From positions 1 through 11,624 of the forward strand of contig LMAD01000044.1 in the NCBI GenBank assembly GCA_001443545.1: DNA of 11,624 bases, in the 5' to 3' direction. Position 1 is the stretch's first letter. Each line of letters opens with the position of its first letter. The position numbers and the translations under genes are program-made. Below are positions 1 to 6,523 of the stretch, one piece after another. The notes beneath the pieces are model-generated. The model had not been told where the DNA came from and made no database searches. It was given only the letters and a program-made list of their open reading frames with translations. Source of the stretch: Acidimicrobiaceae bacterium RAAP-2 (GTDB lineage Bacteria > Actinomycetota > Acidimicrobiia > Acidimicrobiales > RAAP-2).

Positions 1-275
1 TGGATATCGCGATGGTCGACTGCGACTCCCTTGGCTTTGAAAAACTTGACCTGAGGAGATCCTCCGATACGACTCGACGCCCCAAGAGTCGCGATATCAA
101 ATGCCCTGCTTCGGCAAACAGTGAAGAGACACGGCTGTGGCAGGATCCTATGAAGTCACGTCCCGCCCGGTCAAGTCATCCCGGACCAGGCGGTAGGTCG
201 ACGCGAGGCGACTCATCTCAGGCAGGACAGCACATCGGGTGCGTCAGTTTGCCGAAAGGTCAGACTCGGGTCGAA
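1..275. other. No recognisable gene
   Basis: The reading frames crossing this stretch have the look of chance translations, and I see no RNA gene. The only structure noticed is an inverted pair GATATCGCGA (3-12) and TCGCGATATC (about 90-99). Both halves are made of short self-complementary words, so the pairing may be fortuitous. Confidence 0.4.
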
Positions 276-479
276 CTACCACCCAACATCTTCACTGTTT
301 GACGAAGGGGCAAACGCCCTAACACTTGTTCCGGCAAATCTCTGTGTGCTGCTAGTAAGGACCAGCAGTTGATGCTTGGCGCATGGTGGTAGTAGCGCCG
401 CCGAGGAGAGTGAGGTCGGTAGCGCGGGAAAGATCAAGAAGAAGAGTCCTACAGTCGACAGAAGTCGGACGAGGCGCAT
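276..479 (-). CDS. Possible short secreted protein (67 aa), perhaps a truncated remnant
   Basis: This is a 67-residue reverse-strand ORF. Its N-terminus looks like an export signal: Met-Arg-Leu-Val-Arg, a hydrophobic stretch (LLSTVGLFFLIFPAL), then small residues around SSAA. After that come a Cys at about residue 33 and a segment CAKHQLLVLTSSTQRFAGTSV. That segment is loosely reminiscent of the start of DUF4232-like exported domains (Cys, a hydrophobic strand, then a small-residue turn). A weak AGGA lies about 8 bases before the ATG. The frame stops soon afterwards, so if it derives from a DUF4232-like gene only the beginning survives. I cannot exclude a chance ORF. Confidence 0.28.
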   Translation of the reverse strand: MRLVRLLSTVGLFFLIFPALPTSLSSAALLPPCAKHQLLVLTSSTQRFAGTSVRAFAPSSNSEDVGW

Positions 480-667
480 AGGTGGATCCTAAGATCAGCG
501 CGTGAATCGGTGAATAGCGTGATCAGTAGCCCAACTTGACCGTTGTCAAACAAGTACTGCATCCACGATCCAATCTTTCACGGAAGAATCCTCTAGTCGC
601 TTGTGACCATCGGCCCAGCGTCGCTTGCTGACGGACTGGTAGCGGCTCGGCGAACTACGTTGGCCAC

Positions 668-1246
668 ATGTACGCACGCCGACTCGTTGTCATCGTGACA
701 ATCGTTGTCATGGGAGCCGGACTGTTCTTCGCCGGAAGGGCCAGCGTGTCGAACCCTCCCGTCACCACTTCAACGCATTCAACGTCGGACGTCATCGAGA
801 GTTCGTTCAGTCCCATATCGGTCGACTTCAGTTCATCGACGAGAGGTTGGGCGCTCGGCACGACTACCTGCCACCCGGGTACGGCCTGTCTGTCCCTTAG
901 AAAGACCATGAATGCGGGCCGTTCGTGGTTCGTGGTCCCGCTACCACAGTCACTGCTTCGCCACGCCGACCGTCGGGTTCTACGAGCGCCAGCCGTTCTG
1001 TACGGCACAAACTATGGCAATGCCGCACCAAACTTGAACGTTCGCTTCGCGAATGCCGACGACGGGTGGATCTACGGAGCTCTGCCCGTCCCGACCAAGG
1101 TGAACGGCTATTCATCAGCAACCTACAAGGCGGTCCTCTGGTCTACTCACGACGCAGGTCTCGTGTGGAAGATCCAGTCGCAATCATGGTTCTATGCCCA
1201 GGGGTCTCAAGGGCCGGTGCTTGACCTGGAAAGGTTCGGCGTTTAG
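668..1246 (+). pseudogene. Asp-box beta-propeller protein, 5' part, split by transposon
   Basis: This is the first part of a membrane-anchored protein of the BNR/Asp-box (sialidase-like or photosynthesis-stability-factor-like) beta-propeller type. Residues 6-23 form one hydrophobic segment after a short basic N-terminus, consistent with a signal anchor or signal peptide. A low-complexity Ser/Thr linker follows, then propeller blades. Asp-box-like motifs are visible as TMNAGRSW and STHDAGLVW (pattern S-x-D-x-G-x-x-W). The native frame runs to the target duplication at 1232. The next codons (Arg-Phe-Gly-Val, then TAG at 1244-1246) come from the transposon's inverted repeat, so the truncated product would be 192 aa. 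Such propellers usually act outside the membrane in binding or assembly, and the substrate cannot be told. The ATG at 668 keeps the whole hydrophobic segment; no strong ribosome site precedes it. Confidence 0.8.
1221..1232. repeat. Target-site duplication, left copy
   Basis: TTGACCTGGAAA abuts the left inverted repeat and recurs exactly at 5534-5545 after the right inverted repeat. The repeat begins with TT and ends with AA, so the inverted repeat could equally be drawn two bases longer (starting AAGG). The duplication would then be the 8 bp GACCTGGA, or 10 bp for a one-base shift. The simplest reading is 12 bp. Confidence 0.9.
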
Positions 1247-1270
1247 TGGAGATTCTGGTGTTTTTAGACT
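1233..1270 (+). repeat. Left terminal inverted repeat of the 4.3 kb transposon
   Basis: It pairs with the reverse complement of 5496-5533: 21 identical bases, one mismatch, 13 identical, one mismatch, 2 identical. Its inner part holds TGTTTTTAGAC (1259-1269). An inverted partial copy GCCTAAAAC lies just inside at 1278-1286, so the subterminal words are arranged head to head at this end. The repeat carries TAG stop codons that close the interrupted host frame. Confidence 0.95.
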
Positions 1271-1516
1271 GAATGGAGCCTAAAACCGCCGATTTACTTC
1301 TCTCCGTCCGCCGAGATTGCGTACCCGGCAGACCAGGCAGTTGGCGTTCACGCAAGGTCCGACACACCGAGAGAGGTTCACACCGCAATCCTTGCGGGTG
1401 CGGGAGACGAAGTCGGGGATCCTCCGAACTTGGTTATGCCTGCGCCCGAAGCCTGCGCCTGTACGGTGAAAGACAAGGACTTGCGGCCCGTGTGGCTGAC
1501 CGGAGATGAACGATGA
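1268..1516 (+). pseudogene. 3' end of an unidentified gene, beheaded at the transposon end
   Basis: An open frame begins right after a TAG inside the left inverted repeat and runs 82 codons to the TGA at 1514-1516. It has no ATG or GTG near its beginning; the first ATG is at 1436, with no ribosome site. The translation looks protein-like, not like noise, with stretches such as AEIAYPADQAVGVHARSDT and LRPVWLTGDER. Its stop codon overlaps the ATG of the lipoprotein gene in an ATGA junction, typical of operon neighbours. The best reading is the C-terminal part of a gene whose upstream portion was lost when the transposon end was joined here. I do not recognise the family. Confidence 0.55.
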
Positions 1517-2142
1517 CGAAATCTGTAAGGCAGCGAGTTCGCGGGAAGACGACGGCATTCGCGCTCGTTGCTTTCACGCCACTGCTGCTCGCGGGGTGCT
1601 CCACGGCGCCGTCTGCTACTGCCCACACCGTGGCGTCGCATCCCGCGTGCGGGGCGTCACAGATTACGGTGACAGCGGGTAAGACCCTGACCAATACGAC
1701 CTACGGGGTGAGGACGACGACGGGACTTCACCAGGTACGCGCCTACGAGCTCGTCCCGCTGTACTTCTACAACACGGGAACCACCTGTCACCTGTTGATG
1801 AGCGCACCCGATGTTCTCGCGGTGCGAAACACGACGGACGTCACGAATCTCTCCACACTCTCGATGCACGACGTGTCGATTCCGATCGACTCCGCCAACA
1901 CCCGACGACGGGTCGTCACTCACCATCAAAAGCTCGAAGCCCTCTTCGTGGTTCTCAAGCCCGTTGCGGGACTGACACTCAGTGGCTGTCACCCGGCCAC
2001 GGCGACCGGGCTTCTCTTGCAGGGCTACGCCGGCCCCATCGGCACCTTCCATTGGATTCCCCGCCAACTCCGTGACGTCTGCTTCGATACGGGGGTGGGG
2101 CGCAGCGTCGTGAACTTCGGCATCAGCTGGCCCCCGACCTAA
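1513..2142 (+). CDS. DUF4232-like lipoprotein, transposon cargo
   Basis: This is a 209-aa exported lipoprotein. Residues 1-12 are basic, 15-26 are hydrophobic, and L26-A27-G28-C29 is a clear lipobox, so C29 should be lipidated and the protein held on the outer face of the membrane. The mature part has Cys at 46, 92, 159 and 190. It has a beta-rich pattern with a segment around residues 82-93 (VPLYFYNTGTTCH) like the 'v-f-x-N-t-G-x-x-C' strand of actinobacterial DUF4232-type domains. The Cys residues may form two disulfides. GGAG at 1502-1505 lies 7 bases before the ATG, which overlaps the stop of the preceding gene fragment. The gene is convergent with the exonuclease gene, with 3 bp between the stops. 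It has no evident role in transposition and is probably passenger DNA. The domain assignment is by pattern only. Confidence 0.8.
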   Translation: MTKSVRQRVRGKTTAFALVAFTPLLLAGCSTAPSATAHTVASHPACGASQITVTAGKTLTNTTYGVRTTTGLHQVRAYELVPLYFYNTGTTCHLLMSAPDVLAVRNTTDVTNLSTLSMHDVSIPIDSANTRRRVVTHHQKLEALFVVLKPVAGLTLSGCHPATATGLLLQGYAGPIGTFHWIPRQLRDVCFDTGVGRSVVNFGISWPPT

Positions 2143-2145
2143 CAA

Positions 2146-3843
2146 TCACTTCGCAGGGCGCCTCACGGTCGTGGGTGCTGCCAGCCGGAGGACGACCTTC
2201 GAGGGCGCGGACCAGTAGCCCCTGGGCGGCGAGGATGGGCGTCCTAGGGCGGTGGCGTGTGGCGGTCGGCGGTTGATGGACTTGCTCGGGTCACGCGGAG
2301 GTCGTGGCGGCGTGTCGCGCATCCGAGCGAGTCGAGTGCGACGTTGATTGAGACGCTCGAAGATACGGTCGGACTGGTTGAGGTAGGCCGCCAGGCACTC
2401 GTCGATGACGGCGATCGCCGCGACGTAGGGAGCCTTGGGGTCGGGTGGTCCTGCGTTGGTGTCGTCTGCCCCGATGGCGTCCACCACGGTCATCGACGCC
2501 AGCATCTCCGCGAGCCTCGGGGTGCGACCTCCGTCGTCCCAGGCCTTGCGCAACAGTGCGTAGGCCCATTCGCGACCGCCCTCCGCCCGGCGAACGTCAG
2601 CAACCCGAGCGACCCCGTAGCCGGCCGCATCCAGATGGCCGTTGCGCCGCAACTCTCCGTAGAACCCTTCGCGGGGCCGACCTCGCCCTCGACGCACGTC
2701 GGGGTTGTAGCCCGGCAGAAACTCGTTGGTTCGCTTGCGCGTCGGCTTGGTGAAGGGGCTGAACCCGTCGTGGATGTACGCGTCCACGCAACGGCGCACC
2801 ACCCCAACGAAGTCGCACGTGCCACTCTTGTCAGCGCACCGTTCGCAGGAGTTCCCCTCTTCGCACTCGCTGGCGCTGGTGAGGTAGGGAACGAGCCAGT
2901 CGCGGTAAACCTCGGCGGCGTAAGCCGGGCTCTCAGCACGGCGCAGGGCCCGGCCAATGCCGCGCAACAGCCGGCCCGCGGTGACCCGACTGAGCTGCTC
3001 GTCGCCGAAGAGGTGGTCGAAGGCCCACGCCACCACCTGGCGTGCGTGTTCCGGACGGATGATGCCGTCCTCCATTCGTGTGGCGAGGATGTCGCAGTCC
3101 TCGGCGAAGCACACGTCGAGCACGCGACTGCGGCGACGCCCATCCGAGAGGTCCGCGAGGTGCGCTTTCAGATGCTGGTCAGTGAGTTCGATCTCGGGTG
3201 CTGACGCCGGGCCCGGACGCTGGGCGTCAGCGATGTAAGGGCCCGCGAGCTCGCCGATGACGGCGCTCAACTGGTCGGCACCGCGCTGGGTGGTGATGCG
3301 GCTCATCAGCTCGAGGGCCGCCGAGGCCGTTGCCAGCGTGTCGCCGAGCGCGGTGTGTGGCGCGGAGTTCGAGAGACCCAGAGCGCTCAACAGCGCCTCA
3401 AGCGAGCGCCGCTCGGGGACCACTCTCGCAGCATCGGCCAAGTCCGTCGTGTCGAGTACATCCATCGGGGGCAACGCGCGCCCGAGCCGGCGGAACTCAC
3501 TCGTGAGGTGGCGAACATCGAAACTGACCTTGTGGCCGATGAGCGTCAGCACCTCGCCGTTGGGTGCGCTGAGCCAGTCGGCAACTTCGTCGATGACCTC
3601 CGCGAAGGACGGAGCGTCCTCGAGCAGGTCCGGGGTCAGCCCGTTCACCGCAATGGCGCCGGGGTCGAACAGGACGTTGCCTGGGTTCACCAACCAGAGC
3701 TTCGAGTTCGACACGATGCCGTTATGGAGCCCGACCATCGCCAGTGACAGGATGCGCACGTCGCCGTAGATGCCGTTGGTCTCACAGTCCAGGACGACGA
3801 AGTGGCGGCCCGGGACGTTCAGGCGGCGCGACGACTTGGCCAT
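2146..3843 (-). CDS. DEDDh (DnaQ-like) exonuclease encoded in the transposon
   Basis: This 565-aa protein has an N-terminal RNase T/DnaQ-fold domain (about residues 13-185). All five active-site residues are in place: D19 and E21 in VVLDCETNG, D109 in GHKVSFDVRHL, and H163 and D168 in HTALGDTLA. Such domains remove nucleotides 3' to 5' with two metal ions, so the protein is predicted to be an active DNA or RNA exonuclease. Residues about 190-565 are not recognised. They include a Cys cluster (C327, C333, C336, C343; C-x5-C-x2-C-x6-C) that could bind zinc, helical segments, and a basic, Pro-rich tail from about 510. The ATG overlaps the transposase stop by one base (TGATG), with AGGCGG about 7 bases upstream, so it is probably translated by coupling from one transcript. 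Roles in end trimming or gap repair during transposition are inference. It is far longer than a bare DnaQ epsilon subunit (about 240 aa). Confidence 0.88.
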   Translation of the reverse strand: MAKSSRRLNVPGRHFVVLDCETNGIYGDVRILSLAMVGLHNGIVSNSKLWLVNPGNVLFDPGAIAVNGLTPDLLEDAPSFAEVIDEVADWLSAPNGEVLTLIGHKVSFDVRHLTSEFRRLGRALPPMDVLDTTDLADAARVVPERRSLEALLSALGLSNSAPHTALGDTLATASAALELMSRITTQRGADQLSAVIGELAGPYIADAQRPGPASAPEIELTDQHLKAHLADLSDGRRRSRVLDVCFAEDCDILATRMEDGIIRPEHARQVVAWAFDHLFGDEQLSRVTAGRLLRGIGRALRRAESPAYAAEVYRDWLVPYLTSASECEEGNSCERCADKSGTCDFVGVVRRCVDAYIHDGFSPFTKPTRKRTNEFLPGYNPDVRRGRGRPREGFYGELRRNGHLDAAGYGVARVADVRRAEGGREWAYALLRKAWDDGGRTPRLAEMLASMTVVDAIGADDTNAGPPDPKAPYVAAIAVIDECLAAYLNQSDRIFERLNQRRTRLARMRDTPPRPPRDPSKSINRRPPHATALGRPSSPPRGYWSAPSKVVLRLAAPTTVRRPAK

Positions 3844-5486
3844 CAGAGGCCCGCCTGCTTGACGAGCCGGGCGGGGATGGTGTCGTCGTGCAATGACCGG
3901 TTCAGTCGAACGTCGGCGATGACGCGAACGGGCGGGACGAACCCCTCGTGGTTCCGCGCGTCAGCGGCCAGAGCGTCGGTGACCGCGTGGAGGTTGTCGA
4001 AGCCCCCGTTGGCCCGCAGCGTCATCAGGTCCAAGAGGCGGTTCGTGCGCTCGAGGTTGCCGAAGCCCGGGCCCCGCCAGGTCATCGAGCGCTTGACGAC
4101 CTCGAAGAGCGTCGCCTCCAGCGCACCGGTCGAACGGGGCAGAACCCGGGTCTCGTCGAACACCACCATCTGGGCGTCCACCACCGGCTTCACGCTCTCT
4201 ATCCACCTGTTCGGCCAGGCGCTCGGGGGAATGCCCTGGGCGACGAGGCGGGCCTCGTAGTCTCTCCACCACGTCTGCCACGCGACCGACGACGCACAGA
4301 ACGACCAGTCCGCGAGCCGGTCCTCCAGATCCCCGGGCCGGAACCCGTGGGGCTTGGTCAAGGCGGAGAACTGGCGAAGCAGCTGGCGCCGCAGGTGATA
4401 GGCCGACAGGCACAGCGTGAACGGCCGGCCGGGGTTCCTCTGTGCGAGCGCCCGGACCGCGGCGCCGATGCCCGGGCCACCGTCAGCGACGATGATGTCG
4501 GGCACGTACCCGAGTTCGGCGAGTACCAGCTTGTAGGCCTCGGCTGAGTGGTCGGGGTAGGCCCGGAGTAGTCGAAGTCGAGTGACGCGGGTCTGGTTGT
4601 CGCGGTCGATGAAGCTCTCGCTGGCGGCGAGGACGCTGAACAGCTGGCGTTGCCGCTGGCCGTTGCGCGCCTTCGCGTAGATGGGGATGTCGTCGAGGAG
4701 GAGCGCGACGACTGGGCGATCCTTGGCCGAACCGGCCAGAGCGGCGTCCACTTCGCCACGGGCCACCGCGGCCCAGGGTTGATAGAGGACCGGGCTGAAT
4801 GCCTCGACCCAGTCGGCGCTCAGGCGCCACGCGCGCCGCCTCGCGCGTTTGCGAGCCTCACGGACGGCGTGCGTGTCCCAGTCCGGTTCGAGGTCCGGCT
4901 GTAGCGGGCGATGGCCGTAGCGCGCATCCATCTGGGCCTTCGCCGCAACGCCTACCGCACCGTACGGGCTGCCACCGGCAAGGTCTGCGAGTGCCGCTGC
5001 GATGATACGCGTAGTGAACTTGTAGCCGTGTCCCGCGTTGGTGTCGCCCTGGTTCACGCCTCGTTCGCGCGCACACTCGGGGCACGTCTCGCCGTGGTCC
5101 ACGGCGAGACGCGAGAGGGCTGGCGTGAAGCGATGAACAGGGTCACCGTTGGCCGGCGTGCAGCGGTAGCGCTGACGTTCTATCCCTCGCGCGGACCGCG
5201 TCTTGCCATCGCGCACGGTGCGGCTGTTCGGATGCGTGGGGCATCTCTCCGGTGGTGAGTACGGCGACGGCTCGGGGCTCGTCTGCTCGGTGACGAACGC
5301 CTTCAGTGTGTGCGGCGGGTCGCCGTTAGTGGGACGGCAGAGGTAGCGCTGGTACTCGATGCCGTTGGCTTCCCGGGTGCCGTGACGCCTCACCGAACCC
5401 GTGACGTGGCCCGGTATGGGGCAGGCAACGACCCTGGTCGGGTCTGCGTTCTTGACCAACACACCGCCTAAAAACAACCGAATCAT
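3843..5486 (-). CDS. DDE-type transposase with duplicated Cys/His N-terminal module
   Basis: This 547-aa protein should bind the 38-bp inverted repeats and carry out strand transfer. Two tandem modules of one pattern open it: about residues 22-64 (C22, H27, C50, H59) and 82-120 (C82, H85, C109, H118). Each has C-P near the start, then G-I-E-x-Q-R-Y-x-C-x-P-x-N-G-D-P-x-H. They look like zinc-ribbon DNA-binding units. A further C-P-E-C (135-138) precedes a helical, possibly HTH segment (158-185). The catalytic triad candidates are D265 or D266 (LLLDDIPIY), D335 (IIVADGGPG) and E457 (STGALEATL). C359-x4-H364 between the second D and the E recalls the C/H motif of Mutator-like enzymes. It ends in a TGATG overlap with the exonuclease gene. 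The start is uncertain: a promoter-like TATAAT lies only 4 bases before the ATG, so an internal TTG or GTG near 5457-5462 after AGGCGG is possible. Confidence 0.85.
   Translation of the reverse strand: MIRLFLGGVLVKNADPTRVVACPIPGHVTGSVRRHGTREANGIEYQRYLCRPTNGDPPHTLKAFVTEQTSPEPSPYSPPERCPTHPNSRTVRDGKTRSARGIERQRYRCTPANGDPVHRFTPALSRLAVDHGETCPECARERGVNQGDTNAGHGYKFTTRIIAAALADLAGGSPYGAVGVAAKAQMDARYGHRPLQPDLEPDWDTHAVREARKRARRRAWRLSADWVEAFSPVLYQPWAAVARGEVDAALAGSAKDRPVVALLLDDIPIYAKARNGQRQRQLFSVLAASESFIDRDNQTRVTRLRLLRAYPDHSAEAYKLVLAELGYVPDIIVADGGPGIGAAVRALAQRNPGRPFTLCLSAYHLRRQLLRQFSALTKPHGFRPGDLEDRLADWSFCASSVAWQTWWRDYEARLVAQGIPPSAWPNRWIESVKPVVDAQMVVFDETRVLPRSTGALEATLFEVVKRSMTWRGPGFGNLERTNRLLDLMTLRANGGFDNLHAVTDALAADARNHEGFVPPVRVIADVRLNRSLHDDTIPARLVKQAGL
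5466..5476 (-). repeat. Subterminal repeat of the transposon right end, inner copy
   Basis: GCCTAAAAACA here is repeated in the same orientation at 5497-5507, inside the right inverted repeat. The copies are 31 bp apart, close to three helical turns. This spacing would suit two transposase molecules, or the two duplicated N-terminal modules, on one DNA face. The inner copy overlaps the first codons of the transposase gene. Confidence 0.6.
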
Positions 5487-5490
5487 AGTG

Positions 5491-5519
5491 ATTATAGCCT
5501 AAAAACACCAGTATCTCCA
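5491..5519 (-). promoter_or_regulatory. Candidate transposase promoter within the inverted repeat
   Basis: On the reverse strand a perfect TATAAT (5496-5491) lies 17 bp after TGGAGA (5519-5514), which matches the -35 consensus TTGACA at 4 of 6 positions. The -35 and spacer lie inside the right inverted repeat. Transcription would begin near 5485-5482, at or just after the annotated ATG (5486). The message would be nearly leaderless, or translation would start at a downstream TTG or GTG. Overlap of promoter and repeat would let bound transposase repress its own gene. Confidence 0.5.
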
Positions 5520-5533
5520 CTAAACGCCGAACC
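5496..5533 (-). repeat. Right terminal inverted repeat of the 4.3 kb transposon
   Basis: It is the reverse-complement partner of 1233-1270 with two mismatches, and contains the outer copy of GCCTAAAAACA (5497-5507). The same repeat at both ends, with intact host sequence beyond each end, marks the element borders. Confidence 0.95.
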
Positions 5534-5545
5534 TTGACCTGGAAA
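5534..5545. repeat. Target-site duplication, right copy
   Basis: An exact second copy of TTGACCTGGAAA (also at 1221-1232), directly after the right inverted repeat. Reading GAA (5542-5544) then ACC ACG continues the host propeller frame. Confidence 0.9.
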
Positions 5546-6255
5546 CCACGTCGAGCACGGTCTACTTGATGGCCCTCAACAAGTCGTTCAGCGTCACCGT
5601 TGAGAGTTCGCCCGTCGGTCAAGATAACTGGCACGTCTCGGACTCCCGGGGACTCCCGACGCCGGCCGGAGGCGGATCTCCGTCCGGAGCGATTGTCCTT
5701 GCAGGTTCTCACGGTTGGCTCGTTGAAGGCAACGATCGAGGCACCACCGGCAGCGCCCAGTTGAACAACGTTGGTCGGTGGGTGCCGTGGACTGCGCCGT
5801 GTGAATCGGTGGGGGACAGCCTGGCCGTGCCGGCGGCCTCAACGTCGAGCCATCTCATTGTTGAATGTGTGATGGGCGGTTTCGCCTATCCGTTATCTAG
5901 CACGGCTCCGCGCGGTGCAACTCTTGGCTCGACTTGGCTGTACGTCTCGGACAACGCCGGGCGAACATTCACGGCTGGCCCCGAGTTAGGGCGAGTCGGT
6001 CAGTATTTTGGACCGGTCCTTGCTTCGCCCGAGCCGAAGACGATTCTCATGACCCGAAACATCGCACCGCATCAAGAGCTGCGGGCTAGCTTCGACGGTG
6101 GCCGTCACTGGAGCGTTGTCTACTTCGGCGATGTACTGTTCCTGCACTTTGTCAGTTCGACCGAGGGCCTCGCCCTCGTTCAGCCGTCCAAGGGCCCGAA
6201 CCAGTTGATCATGACGTACGACGGCGGAATCCATTGGTCCCCTGTCCTCTTCTGA
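5546..6255 (+). pseudogene. Asp-box beta-propeller protein, 3' part, after the transposon
   Basis: This continues the gene begun at 668. Joining 668-1232 to 5546-6255 gives 1275 bases, exactly 425 codons including the TGA, without a shift. Asp-box motifs here are SDNAGRTF, SFDGGRHW and TYDGGIHW, so with the 5' part at least five repeats are visible. Three Cys residues can be partly paired across blades. Alone it lacks the signal anchor. A TTG at 5566 could start translation, but no ribosome site supports it. All apparent damage is due to the insertion, so the event is probably recent and excision could restore function. Confidence 0.8.
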
Positions 6256-6258
6256 TAC

Positions 6259-6274
6259 CCAGACTGCGCTCTGG
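6259..6274 (+). terminator. Weak hairpin after the propeller gene
   Basis: CCAGA and TCTGG can pair around a 6-base loop, 3 bases after the stop codon. No T-run follows, so this is at best a weak or Rho-assisted end. Confidence 0.2.
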
Positions 6275-6523
6275 ATCGTTGCGGGACTTCTACGTCGCGA
6301 AGACTGCGGTTTTCGAAGTTCTTGACGAGTCCCCAATGCCTCGTTAGGGGCATCTCTACGAGGTCCCGTCGGGCCACCGACAACGATTATTTCAGCCTCG
6401 TTCGTTGTCGCGCACGCCGGCTCGACGCCAGGGGTTGAAGGGCACCGAGATTCGATTCGGTTGTGGCGACCCGAGACTTCGACGGACCTAGGCTTCGCAC
6501 GACGCCCAAAATGTGGAGGAATA

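Larger units (their letters stand above)
1233..5533 (-). mobile_element. 4.3 kb DDE transposon with exonuclease and lipoprotein cargo
   Basis: This is a complete transposon inserted in the Asp-box propeller gene. It is bounded by 38-bp inverted repeats (36 of 38 positions equal) starting GGTTCGGCGTTTAGTGGAG, and flanked by a direct repeat of TTGACCTGGAAA. Removing the element and one repeat copy rejoins the host frame as ...V-L-D-L-E-T-T-S-S-T-V-Y..., which proves the borders independently of any database. From left to right it holds a beheaded gene end and a lipoprotein gene on the plus strand, then an exonuclease gene and a transposase gene on the minus strand. Almost all of it is coding. 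The GG terminus, DDE layout and possible 8-bp duplication recall ISL3-like or Mutator-like families. I do not assign a family, and the coupled DEDDh exonuclease is not a standard part of those families to my knowledge. Confidence 0.9.

Noticed and set aside
3..99. Inverted pair GATATCGCGA / TCGCGATATC as transposon ends
   Set aside because: Both halves consist of palindromic words. There is no target duplication, and nothing gene-like lies between them.
536..549. Hairpin TTGAC-CGTT-GTCAA upstream of the propeller gene
   Set aside because: The stem is only 5 bp and lies more than 100 bases from the start codon. Similar CGTTGTCA words in the coding region at about 686 and 704 come from Val/Ile codons.
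2257..3204. Long 315-aa plus-strand ORF opposite the exonuclease gene
   Set aside because: It mirrors the exonuclease codons on the other strand; its composition is Arg/Val-rich noise, while the opposite frame has all DEDDh motifs.
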